Of a stretch of DNA of 24,876 nucleotides, positions 17,226-24,736 are shown piece after piece. The translations under genes were made by a program, and so were the position numbers. The stretch's first letter is position 1, and each line of letters begins with the position of its first letter. This DNA is from Duncaniella sp. (GTDB lineage Bacteria > Bacteroidota > Bacteroidia > Bacteroidales > Muribaculaceae). A model generated the notes under the pieces. It had not been told where the DNA came from and did not search any database. It saw nothing but the letters and a program-made list of their open reading frames with translations. Where the stretch lies: positions 1 to 24,876 of the forward strand of contig NZ_JAIDEN010000047.1 of NCBI RefSeq assembly GCF_029054785.1. Reading direction: 5' to 3'.

Positions 17226-17827
17226 GAAGCTGTTTCCCGGACTATCTCCAGAAACCGGCCGATTATCTCCATGCCGTGGCTGCTGATGATGCTTTCAGGA
17301 TGAAACTGAAGCCCGAATACAGGTAAGGATACATGACGCAGCGACATTATGTTGCCATCTTCATCTTGCGAACTGACCGCCAGATCGGATGGCAACGTTT
17401 CTTTTGACACTACCCAGGAGTGATAACGCCCGACACGGATGTCATCGTCCCCGCCGATCTCACCTATCAGTGGATCGGAAGAGTCAATGGCTTTCAGGCG
17501 GGACAAGTGGCCATGCGCAGGATGTCCGAGATGGCTGAGTGACCCTCCGAAATATTCCGCTATGGCCTGACATCCGAGACAGATTCCAAGAATCGGCCTG
17601 GAATACACAGAACGCTCTATCGCCGTCATGAGGCTACCGGCTTCCGATGGCAAACCCGGCCCTGGCGAGATTATGAGAGCATCATAAGTGTCAATACTAT
17701 CCAGCGGGATCTCGTCATTTTTCCTGACATCCCAGGATAAGTTTAGCCGGCTGTCACGAAAGCTTCTCAGCAGACCTATTATGTTATACACAAATGAATC
17801 GTGATTATCAATGATCAGAAGTCGCAT
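17201..17827 (-). CDS. pabA: Aminodeoxychorismate synthase component II (glutamine amidotransferase)
   Basis: 208 residues from ATG 17827; an upstream in-frame start at 17887 would add 20 residues that do not resemble the family, and would lie upstream of the -7 box. Class I glutamine amidotransferase: IIDNHDSFVYN at the start, SPGPGLP for the oxyanion region, catalytic Cys83 in GICLGCQ, and H176/E178 in FHPES. PabA releases ammonia from glutamine for PabB. TrpG has the same fold and motifs and can serve both enzymes. The assignment to PabA rests on the divergent pabB-pabC pair 105 bp away and the absence of other trp genes here. Its 3' end converges on gltD, 22 nt away. Confidence 0.88.
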   Translation of the reverse strand: MRLLIIDNHDSFVYNIIGLLRSFRDSRLNLSWDVRKNDEIPLDSIDTYDALIISPGPGLPSEAGSLMTAIERSVYSRPILGICLGCQAIAEYFGGSLSHLGHPAHGHLSRLKAIDSSDPLIGEIGGDDDIRVGRYHSWVVSKETLPSDLAVSSQDEDGNIMSLRHVSLPVFGLQFHPESIISSHGMEIIGRFLEIVRETASQDSELKS

Positions 17828-17856
17828 ATTGTTTGAATGACACGGTGTCTCGGCTG

Positions 17857-17888
17857 CAAAATTACGCTTTATCGATACTTCAAACAAT
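17857..17888 (-). promoter_or_regulatory. Promoter for pabA
   Basis: On the minus strand, ATTG (17888-17885), a 20-nt spacer, then TAATTTTG (17864-17857). The start would be near 17850, at the edge of the small palindrome GACACGGTGTC (17839-17849), which could act as an operator in the ~23-nt leader before ATG 17827. Confidence 0.55.
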
Positions 17889-17896
17889 TATTTTCT

Positions 17897-17904
17897 TAAT
17901 TTTG
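17897..17904 (+). promoter_or_regulatory. -7 box for pabB-pabC
   Basis: TAATTTTG fits TAnnTTTG and lies 28 nt before the pabB ATG at 17933. No good TTTG is seen 19-21 nt upstream, so the promoter is weaker or needs an activator. It lies about 33 bp from the divergent pabA -7 box, so the two -33 regions overlap. Confidence 0.45.
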
Positions 17905-17932
17905 TAGTCATTAACAAGAGCCAAGAAAATAT

Positions 17933-18919
17933 ATGCAGCACCCGACAATTTCGCGTGAAGAACTACGCTCTCAGATGAATAGCCTCGGACGCAGACGCAT
18001 TCCGTTTGTCTGGGGCATAAACTTCGATGCCAACAAAGGCTTTGTCAAAGAAAACATTCTGGAGTGCGATGACATTCTGTGGGAAATCAACGGATATGGA
18101 AACTGTCCGGGAAAGACCAAAGCTGAAACCGAACCGACTCTTTATGTTGCCGAGCCTGTCGCGTCTGCGGATTACGGATCTATGTTTGATCCGGTGATGA
18201 ACGGTCTTATGCGCGGCGATTCTTTCCTGACAAATCTGACCGTGCGCACAAAGGTAACTTGCAGTTCCTCTCTGCCGGAACTGTTCGCTTCGGTCAAGGC
18301 TCCATACAAAATACTAATCGGCGACGAATTCATCTGCTTTTCGCCTGAAGCTTTCGTCAAAATAACCGACGGGCGCATATCGACCTATCCAATGAAGGGT
18401 ACGATCGACGCCTCTCTGCCGGATGCACAGAAAAGATTACTGAATGACACGAAAGAACTCTGCGAGCATTACACCATAGTCGATCTCATGCGCAATGATC
18501 TGAATTCCATTGCCGAGGATGTTCGAGTCGACAGATTCAGATACGTAGAGCAGATTCAGGCTGTCGGGAAATCAATTCTTCAGACCAGTTCAGAGATCAC
18601 CGGACGTCTGCCGCAAGGCAAGGAATATGATTTCGGAGACATCATTCTGCCTCTGTTACCCGCAGGAAGCATCACAGGAGCACCGAAGGAAGCAACCGTC
18701 CGCATCATAAACACCGCAGAAAACGCTCCTCGCGGATGGTACACCGGCGTATTCGGCTTTTTTAACGGAAAGACAATGGACACAGCGGTAATGATCCGCT
18801 GTATCCAACGGGGCGATGACGGCTCTCTCTATTTCCACAGCGGAGGAGGAATCACAGTCAACAGCAAATGCGAGGACGAATATCAGGAAGTCCTCACAAA
18901 GGTATATCTGCCGATATGA
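17933..18919 (+). CDS. pabB: Aminodeoxychorismate synthase component I
   Basis: 328 residues, a short form without the long N-terminal domain of E. coli PabB (453 aa). Chorismate-binding family: PAGSITGAPK at 243-252, IVDLMRNDL, SGGGITVNS near the end. PMKGT at 153-157 carries a lysine (K155) where PabB enzymes have PIKGT and TrpE has PIAGT; this favours aminodeoxychorismate over anthranilate synthesis. It converts chorismate, with ammonia from PabA, to 4-amino-4-deoxychorismate. Its TGA stop overlaps the pabC start in ATGA, so the two are coupled. The chorismate domain starts almost at residue 1, as in other Bacteroidales forms. Confidence 0.93.
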   Translation: MQHPTISREELRSQMNSLGRRRIPFVWGINFDANKGFVKENILECDDILWEINGYGNCPGKTKAETEPTLYVAEPVASADYGSMFDPVMNGLMRGDSFLTNLTVRTKVTCSSSLPELFASVKAPYKILIGDEFICFSPEAFVKITDGRISTYPMKGTIDASLPDAQKRLLNDTKELCEHYTIVDLMRNDLNSIAEDVRVDRFRYVEQIQAVGKSILQTSSEITGRLPQGKEYDFGDIILPLLPAGSITGAPKEATVRIINTAENAPRGWYTGVFGFFNGKTMDTAVMIRCIQRGDDGSLYFHSGGGITVNSKCEDEYQEVLTKVYLPI

Positions 18920-19566
18920 CACAAACTCTTCCGAATATGACCCAGAAATATCCATTGTTCATCGAGACCGTCAGGTGGAGTGACGGACACTATCATCTGA
19001 CCGAGTTGCACCGCCAAAGACTCGACCGAACCCGCCGGGAAGTCTTCGGACCAACCGGCGAAACGCTTCCGCCTGACTGGCTTCCGCCGGTGCCCGACGA
19101 AATGAAAGACCTGACAGTAAAATGCAGGGTAAAATATGACACCTCAATACGAACCGTAGAGTTTGAGCCTTACAGTCCTAAAAAAGTTTCATCTCTGAAA
19201 CTCGTCGATGGCGGCGGGATCGATTATCATCTCAAATACAATGACCGCACGGCTCTGAGTGAACTCTCTAAAATGCGCGGAGATGCTGACGAAGTGATAA
19301 TCATAAAAAACGGTTTAATCACCGATACTTCCTATTCCAATTTAGTCTTCGCGACCGAAAACGGACAATTTCTGACCCCGGACCGGCCACTGCTTCGCGG
19401 CGTGATGCTATCACACCTTACCACTGCCGGAAAAGTCATACCGACAAGACTCAGGCCAGAGGATCTCAGGCCCGGCAACCGCTACGGCATCAGATGTGCA
19501 TTCATGATCAACGCGATGATACCGCTTGGGTCAACACCTCCGATCGACATCCGCAACATCTACTGA
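18916..19566 (+). CDS. pabC: Aminotransferase class IV protein, 4-amino-4-deoxychorismate lyase-like
   Basis: 216 residues from ATG 18916, chosen because it overlaps the pabB stop by 4 nt; an upstream in-frame start at 18868 would extend 48 nt into pabB. The fold IV PLP signature is visible: LKYNDR with the probable Schiff-base Lys107, and LITDTSYSNLVF, which replaces the more common ITEGxxSN with Asp-Thr. RGVMLSHL follows in the expected place. PabC turns aminodeoxychorismate into p-aminobenzoate and pyruvate, with PLP, in the cytoplasm. The family also holds branched-chain and D-amino acid aminotransferases; the shorter length and pabB linkage favour PabC. It ends 22 nt from the convergent folA. 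Confidence 0.88.
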   Translation: MTQTLPNMTQKYPLFIETVRWSDGHYHLTELHRQRLDRTRREVFGPTGETLPPDWLPPVPDEMKDLTVKCRVKYDTSIRTVEFEPYSPKKVSSLKLVDGGGIDYHLKYNDRTALSELSKMRGDADEVIIIKNGLITDTSYSNLVFATENGQFLTPDRPLLRGVMLSHLTTAGKVIPTRLRPEDLRPGNRYGIRCAFMINAMIPLGSTPPIDIRNIY

Positions 19567-19588
19567 AAAGCCTGCACGACTGTCGCTT

Positions 19589-20137
19589 CTACGCATTTCG
19601 GACCAGAGTCAAAAAGGCGTAACGAACAGATGTGCGCGGATCCGACAGATCATATTCCATCGCAGCCGGATCAAATGGCTGTCGGCCACAATCAGTCAGC
19701 ACAGACCACTCATCCGCAGACAGGACAGGAAAAAGCGTGTCGGCGTCAGGAGCCGTAGCATCAATCAAAGTAAGCTCGATCTTATCCGACAACGGAAGAG
19801 CCTGACGATAGATCTCTCCGCCACCAATTATAAAAGGAGCCGGGCTGTCATGACCGCAAAGAGCAAGTGCAGCCTCAAGCGACGGCGCAATTTCGATTCC
19901 GGGCGCAGCATACTCCGAATTGCGGGTCACGACTATGTTTCGTCGTCCGGGCAATGCTCCCTTTGGGAAAGATTCGAATGTACGCCGCCCCATGATTATG
20001 GGATGGCCCATTGTCAGCGCCTTGAAACGCTTCAGATCATCACTTATATGAAAGAGCAGATCGCCGTCGCGACCGATTGCAAAATCACGGGTGCAGGCAA
20101 CGATGATTGTCGGAGATGTCTCGGATGGCTTTTTCAT
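19589..20137 (-). CDS. folA: Dihydrofolate reductase
   Basis: 182 residues, slightly longer than E. coli (159). IIVACTRDFAIGRDGDLLF is the N-terminal core, ISDDLKRFKALT holds the active-site acidic residue and helix, MGRRTFESFP and PGRRNIVVTR form the NADPH-binding part, and FIIGGGEIYRQALP is the second cofactor motif. It reduces dihydrofolate to tetrahydrofolate, which ThyA oxidises back. Its ATG (20135-20137) overlaps the thyA stop (ATGA), so the cycle partners are coupled. This is the target of trimethoprim; nothing here predicts resistance. Confidence 0.97.
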   Translation of the reverse strand: MKKPSETSPTIIVACTRDFAIGRDGDLLFHISDDLKRFKALTMGHPIIMGRRTFESFPKGALPGRRNIVVTRNSEYAAPGIEIAPSLEAALALCGHDSPAPFIIGGGEIYRQALPLSDKIELTLIDATAPDADTLFPVLSADEWSVLTDCGRQPFDPAAMEYDLSDPRTSVRYAFLTLVRNA

Positions 20138-20928
20138 ACGGCAACAGTCGCTTTGATGTGAGGCTGGGCCTCGTAGTCCTCAAGTTGGAAATCCTCGTAT
20201 TTGAAATCAAAAATATCTTTCACATCCGGATTGAGCCGCATGCGTGGCAGACGGCCGGGAACACGCTGCAACTGAGTGCGCACCTGGTCGAAATGGTTGT
20301 GATAGATATGGGTGTCACCAAGCGTATGTACGAATTCGCCCGGCTGCAAGCCTGTCACCTGAGCAACCATCATCAGCAACAAAGCGTAAGACGCGATGTT
20401 GAACGGAACACCAAGGAAACAATCGGCACTACGCTGATAGAGCATCAGCGAAAGACGCCCATCGGCGACATAGAACTGGAAAAGCAGGTGGCACGGAGGA
20501 AGAGCCATCTCCGGAAGAGCCGCCACATTCCACGCGCTGACTATTATACGGCGCGACTCCGGATTCTCCCTTATTGTCCGGATCACTTCAGCGATCTGGT
20601 CAATGTGACCGCCATTGTAGTCAGGCCATGACCTCCATTGCGAACCATAGACAGGACCGAGTTCTCCATCTGCATCGGCCCACTCATTCCAGATCCGCAC
20701 TCCGTTTTCCTGAAGATAACGCACATTGGTATCTCCTTTGAGAAACCACAGCAGTTCATGGATGATTGACTTCAGATGAAGTTTCTTGGTGGTCAGCAAA
20801 GGGAATCCTTCGCTGAGGTCAAAACGCATCTGGTGACCGAAAATACTGCGGGTGCCGGTTCCGGTGCGGTCACCGCGGTCAACACCTTCGGTCATTATTT
20901 TATCAAGCAGGTCGAGATATTGTTTCAT
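20134..20928 (-). CDS. thyA: Thymidylate synthase
   Basis: 264 residues, the same length as E. coli ThyA and alignable nearly end to end. DRTGTGTRSIFGHQMRF lies near 20-36, the catalytic Cys146 is in PPCHLLFQFYV, and the dUMP-binding segment YALLLMMVAQVTGLQPGEF follows. It methylates dUMP to dTMP with methylene-tetrahydrofolate, giving dihydrofolate for the next gene, folA. It lies 40 nt after the polyferredoxin gene on the same strand; no TAnnTTTG promoter is visible in that gap, so it may be part of the upstream operon. Confidence 0.98.
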   Translation of the reverse strand: MKQYLDLLDKIMTEGVDRGDRTGTGTRSIFGHQMRFDLSEGFPLLTTKKLHLKSIIHELLWFLKGDTNVRYLQENGVRIWNEWADADGELGPVYGSQWRSWPDYNGGHIDQIAEVIRTIRENPESRRIIVSAWNVAALPEMALPPCHLLFQFYVADGRLSLMLYQRSADCFLGVPFNIASYALLLMMVAQVTGLQPGEFVHTLGDTHIYHNHFDQVRTQLQRVPGRLPRMRLNPDVKDIFDFKYEDFQLEDYEAQPHIKATVAV

Positions 20929-20968
20929 AATAGAAAGATAATTACCAACGTAACTGTTTTTATATCAT

Positions 20969-22525
20969 TCAGGCAAGTCCTCCGACAACAATGGCCTTCG
21001 GACGGGACGGACAGACATACTGACAGGCACCACAGCCGATGCAGCGGGAAGTGTCGACAACAGGCAGCGGCCCATTGGTCTGTGAGGGAGCTGTCATACT
21101 TATGGCATCAGCAGGACACCTGCGGGAGCAAGCTCCGCAGCTGACTCCGTCATTATAGGATATGCACAGAGAGCGCTCGACACTGGCAAGCCCTACCCTG
21201 CTGCGATGCTTTTCAGAGACGGTCAGCGGATGCAAGGCTCCGGTCGGGCACAAGTCAGAACAGCGGGTGCAGTCATAGACGCACCACGACAGGTCATAAT
21301 CCTTGACAGGATGAAGTGCCCGAAGCAATCCGTATTCTTCCAAAGAGGCCTTCAGCACACCCTGGGGACAATGGTCAATGCAAAGTCCGCAGGAAGTACA
21401 GCGGTCAAGGAATTCCCTGCGGCTGCGCACTCCGGGCGGAGGCACCGGACGCTGATTGCGTCTGACACCCACAGAGCCCAAGGTTTCCGAGACTTTCGCT
21501 ACAACAGGCGCTGCTGCGATCACAGCACCGGCAGCCAGAAAACGTCGCCTGTCAAGAAGTTTCGGACCTTCGGCTGATGTCTGTGATTTTTCAGCCTTCT
21601 GTCCGGAAGCAGCATCGAGATGCCCGCTCTGCATTCCGGCAGCAGATCCGGCTATCGGATTGCGCACTTTCTGCATCAATGGCATAGACAGCTGATGGCG
21701 GTTAAAAGTGTAGCTTATGGCATCATTCGGGCAATCAGACAGGCAATCAAAGCAGACAACACAGCGCGAAGTGTCGACCACATGACTGACAAGATCAATA
21801 CACGACGACTTGCATCTGTGTTCACATTTCCGGCACTGGACACACTTGTCTGTATTTATATCAATATGAAAAATCGAATAACGCGAAACGAAACTCAGGG
21901 TGGTCCCGACCGGACAGATCGAGTTGCACACAGTGCGTCCGTGGCGGAAAGCTATAAGTCCGACGATCACCATTGTCACAAGCGCGACTCCCATGCCAAG
22001 CGCGGAGGCCGCAGCCACACGCAGCGGAGGCTGCTTCTCCATCTGATAGAACAGATTCAGAGCCTCTCCCCACAATGGCTTTATCACATTCAGGCCGAAA
22101 CGCCCGAACACGCTGTATGGATCAAAAAACGATGTGACAGCGGAAATTCCGAGGAAAATCGAGAGTACAACAATGAACAGAGTGATATGGCGAAGAGAGG
22201 TGTGAGGAAGAGAATAGTGATAATGCCAACGAGGTCTTACACGCTTGCGCAGACGTGGCAGACGCGAACAGATGTCCTGAAAAACACCGAGCGGACAGAA
22301 TGTCGAACAATAGATCCGCCCGAAAAGCAGCGTAACGAGGAGCCAGATGACAAATGTGGCAAGCGAAAAAGCCATAGCCGCAGGAAATATCTGAACCTTG
22401 GCAAGCCATGACGCTACCGAGGGGACTGTCATGCCATAGTCGGCAAACAGGCCTACAAACAACGCAAATATGATTATCGCGAGTGCCGTGCGCCCAAGTC
22501 GGAGACAATTAACAGACTTCTTCAT
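20969..22525 (-). CDS. Membrane polyferredoxin, NapH-NapG-like fusion
   Basis: 518 residues from ATG 22525, chosen because it overlaps the preceding stop in ATGA; an in-frame start 12 nt upstream is also possible. The N-terminal half is NapH-like: about four membrane helices, CSTFCPLG (C73, C77) and CNSICPVG, then two CxxC-type 4Fe-4S sites (CVQCRKCEHRC and CVVCFDCLSDCP). A second half begins with a Tat-like motif, RRRFL at 326-330 plus AAGAVIAAAPVVA, as in NapG/MauM. It continues with four more clusters: CTSCGLCIDHCP, CTRCSDLCP, CGACSRRCP and CIGCGACQYVCP. NapH and NapG pass electrons from quinol to periplasmic reductases; here they are one chain. No napA, napB or other reductase gene is present in the window, so the electron acceptor is unknown. 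Confidence 0.85.
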   Translation of the reverse strand: MKKSVNCLRLGRTALAIIIFALFVGLFADYGMTVPSVASWLAKVQIFPAAMAFSLATFVIWLLVTLLFGRIYCSTFCPLGVFQDICSRLPRLRKRVRPRWHYHYSLPHTSLRHITLFIVVLSIFLGISAVTSFFDPYSVFGRFGLNVIKPLWGEALNLFYQMEKQPPLRVAAASALGMGVALVTMVIVGLIAFRHGRTVCNSICPVGTTLSFVSRYSIFHIDINTDKCVQCRKCEHRCKSSCIDLVSHVVDTSRCVVCFDCLSDCPNDAISYTFNRHQLSMPLMQKVRNPIAGSAAGMQSGHLDAASGQKAEKSQTSAEGPKLLDRRRFLAAGAVIAAAPVVAKVSETLGSVGVRRNQRPVPPPGVRSRREFLDRCTSCGLCIDHCPQGVLKASLEEYGLLRALHPVKDYDLSWCVYDCTRCSDLCPTGALHPLTVSEKHRSRVGLASVERSLCISYNDGVSCGACSRRCPADAISMTAPSQTNGPLPVVDTSRCIGCGACQYVCPSRPKAIVVGGLA

Positions 22526-22983
22526 TTTTTCAGACAACGGAGATTACGGATCAGATCAGTCAATGCCGTGATCTGTGCCATACGGCGGGGAATGTCTATG
22601 TGGTCGGGACACATCGGAAGGCACTGCCCGCAGCTTATGCAATGCTGTGCCTGGGCCGGATCCGGAATGCTGTTCTGGAAGCGGTCAAAAAAAGTATCCA
22701 CCTTAGATGCAAAATCAGGATCATCGAGAGCACCAGGAAGATAGCCTCTGTAACGGGCCTGATCGACAAAAATCAGATTGCCCGGAATATTGATGCCGTA
22801 AGGACATGGCATACAGTTGTCGCAGGCCACACAGTCGATCTGGCTTATAGGCTCATAGGCATCGGCTATGCGCGGCGAGACAACCTCAACCTCAGATGTC
22901 ACTTCAGGACGCCCGCAGGAGGTTACAGCCACAGATCCAAGAGCTATGCTCCCCACCCGGCCAAGCCACTGGCGACGGTTCAT
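22522..22983 (-). CDS. Tat-targeted lipoprotein with two 4Fe-4S motifs
   Basis: 153 residues from ATG 22983 (ATGA overlap with ispF); an upstream start 9 nt earlier is possible. The N-terminus NRRQWLG is a twin-arginine motif followed by a hydrophobic stretch and the lipobox VTSC, with Cys23 as likely lipidation site. The remainder holds CVACDNCMPCPYGINIPG and CISCGQCLPMCPDHIDIP, the pattern seen in the C-terminal ferredoxin region of Bacteroidales aldo/keto reductases. The catalytic barrel of those enzymes is absent. It is translationally coupled to ispF before it and to the polyferredoxin after it, so it is probably that protein's electron partner outside the cytoplasm (inference). Confidence 0.8.
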   Translation of the reverse strand: MNRRQWLGRVGSIALGSVAVTSCGRPEVTSEVEVVSPRIADAYEPISQIDCVACDNCMPCPYGINIPGNLIFVDQARYRGYLPGALDDPDFASKVDTFFDRFQNSIPDPAQAQHCISCGQCLPMCPDHIDIPRRMAQITALTDLIRNLRCLKK

Positions 22984-23471
22984 TCTTTGCATGATCCGGA
23001 TTCTGACAGTGTTGCGACAGCTAATGCCGAAATCCCCTCACCACGGCCTTCGAAGCCGAGACGTTCGGTGGTTGTCGCCTTGACCGACACACAACGCACG
23101 GCTATGCCAAGATCAGCAGCGACATTTTCAATCATCTGAGGAATAAATGTCAGCAGTTTAGGACGCTGAGCAATGATGGTCACGTCGACATTATTGATTG
23201 CAAATCCCTCAGCCACGACAATTTCCACCACCCGTCGCAGAAGCACACGCGAATCAGCCCCGGCATAAGCCTGGTCGGTGTCCGGGAAATGATAGCCAAT
23301 ATCACGCATGGCGGCTGCGCCAAGAAGAGCATCCGCCAGGGCATGAAGGGCAACATCGGCGTCACTATGGCCGAGGAGGCCTTTCTCATAGGGGATTTTT
23401 ACGCCACAGAGTATCAGTTCGCGGTTATCGGTGAGACGGTGTACGTCATAACCCATTCCGGTACGTATCAT
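22980..23471 (-). CDS. ispF: 2-C-methyl-D-erythritol 2,4-cyclodiphosphate synthase
   Basis: 163 residues, near the E. coli length of 159. Metal ligands D9, H11 (GYDVHR) and H43 (GHSDADVALHALADALLGA) match E. coli D8, H10, H42. The C-terminal signature ATTTERLGFEGRGEGISALA is intact. It cyclises CDP-methylerythritol 2-phosphate to MEcPP in the MEP isoprenoid pathway, in the cytoplasm. It follows porV by 62 nt; in Porphyromonas gingivalis ispF is also next to porV. Its stop overlaps the next start in ATGA. Confidence 0.98.
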   Translation of the reverse strand: MIRTGMGYDVHRLTDNRELILCGVKIPYEKGLLGHSDADVALHALADALLGAAAMRDIGYHFPDTDQAYAGADSRVLLRRVVEIVVAEGFAINNVDVTIIAQRPKLLTFIPQMIENVAADLGIAVRCVSVKATTTERLGFEGRGEGISALAVATLSESGSCKE

Positions 23472-23533
23472 GATTGCATTCTTTTAAGAGGTTTCCGGAC
23501 AACAATTCAGAGGGGAAGTGTTTAAACGCTCTG

Positions 23534-24736
23534 TTATCTTCGTCCAAAGATTTCTTTGATGCCGTCCATATCAAATGTGAGAGTGAAGCGCAGGGTCTGG
23601 TCGAGAGGAGAAGTCTGGGCAGTAGCAAGCATATAGCTTGCATCAAGACGGAGTACATTCAAAGCGAATCCGGCGCCGACTCCGAAATACTGGAGATTGC
23701 CCTTGGTCGGATTCTGATAATAATAGCCTGCACGCAGGAAAAACTGCTGGTTATAATTATATTCAGCACCCAGCGACCAGGAGATCTCACGCAATTCTTC
23801 TTTCAATCCGCCGGGAGCATCGGTAAATGACTTGAATATGCCGGTTATCGGTGACATGTTACGCCAGTCATCCTCGGCAATCACCCATTCCTTCTCACCT
23901 TCTATGCCTTCGGGATAATCTTCACGGCGAGGTTTTGTAGGGACAAGGAGCTTGTTCAGATCCAGGTTGAAAGCGATGTTATGGTAGTCGGCAAGAGGAT
24001 ATGTGAATGATGTTCCGATTTTCAGGTTTGTCGGAAGGAATGCCGGATTATCGCCATTCTGATATTCGACTTTCGAACCGATATTGGAAATGTTCCATCC
24101 CCATGCCCACTGGCATTCGTTGCGACCGATTATAGGATAAGAGGTGAAATAACCTGCAATGTCAGCGGCAAAAGCCGAAGCGCCTGTCGACTGGCTCGCA
24201 TCACTTTCATATCCGAACCCAAGATCACTGTAAATATAGCGGAACACAATACCCATGGAAAATTTCTCGGACAGTTTGCGAGAATAACCGACATCGACCG
24301 ACATCTCATAGGGATTCAGGGTCTGACCGGCAGTTCCTCCGGTCGGATCGGTAGTCACTTCTCCGAGCGAGAAATAGCGCAGTGAGGCCGAGACTGCCTG
24401 ATTGTCTTCTGATCCGATTTTCCAGTAGCCCGAAAGGTTTGCGAGGAAAATATCGTTGACAAGTTTGCGAAGCCACGGAGTATAACTCAGCGAGACAGCT
24501 GCCTGAGAATAGGCGAACGCATACTTCGAAGGATTCCAGAACTGACTGTTGGCATCGGGTTCGGTTGCGGCACCGAGATCACCCATCGAAGCGCCTCGCG
24601 CATCAGGAGCGATGTTGAGCGAGTTGACACCCGTCTCAACAGGGTTAAAATCATGCTTGTCCTGAGCGTTCAGAGAGAAAGATCCCAGGAGCGAAAAACA
24701 TATTATTAATAATGTGGTCAGTCGAAATGAAAACAT
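23534..24736 (-). CDS. porV: Type IX secretion system outer-membrane protein PorV (LptO)
   Basis: 400 residues from ATG 24736; a TTG 12 nt further upstream is in frame but adds nothing typical. A signal peptide is clear (FRLTTLLIICFSLLGSFSLNA, given here as LLIICFSLLGSFSLNA, cut before QDKHDF). The conserved PorV opening follows: LNIAPDARGASMGDLGAAT, SQFWNPSKYAF, SYTPWLRKLVNDIFLANL. The rest alternates in beta-strand style and ends in strands near YMLATAQTSPLDQTLRFTLTF, typical of an outer-membrane FadL-like barrel. PorV shuttles T9SS cargo to the PorU sortase. porU usually lies just upstream and would fall right of the window. The first 12 residues were compared with the family by memory only. 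Confidence 0.93.
   Translation of the reverse strand: MFSFRLTTLLIICFSLLGSFSLNAQDKHDFNPVETGVNSLNIAPDARGASMGDLGAATEPDANSQFWNPSKYAFAYSQAAVSLSYTPWLRKLVNDIFLANLSGYWKIGSEDNQAVSASLRYFSLGEVTTDPTGGTAGQTLNPYEMSVDVGYSRKLSEKFSMGIVFRYIYSDLGFGYESDASQSTGASAFAADIAGYFTSYPIIGRNECQWAWGWNISNIGSKVEYQNGDNPAFLPTNLKIGTSFTYPLADYHNIAFNLDLNKLLVPTKPRREDYPEGIEGEKEWVIAEDDWRNMSPITGIFKSFTDAPGGLKEELREISWSLGAEYNYNQQFFLRAGYYYQNPTKGNLQYFGVGAGFALNVLRLDASYMLATAQTSPLDQTLRFTLTFDMDGIKEIFGRR

Noticed and set aside
17828..17887. N-terminal extension of pabA to 17887
   Set aside because: The added 20 residues are unlike the family, and the extended start lies upstream of the predicted -7 box, so it would not be in the transcript.
17201..18919. 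pabA/pabB as trpG/trpE
   Set aside because: PMKGT carries the lysine typical of PabB, pabC follows directly, and no other trp gene is nearby. A dual role of the amidotransferase cannot be excluded.
23472..23533. Terminator between porV and ispF
   Set aside because: Only GTTTAAAC and a weak AGAG/CTCT pairing are present; too weak to call, so read-through from porV is assumed.
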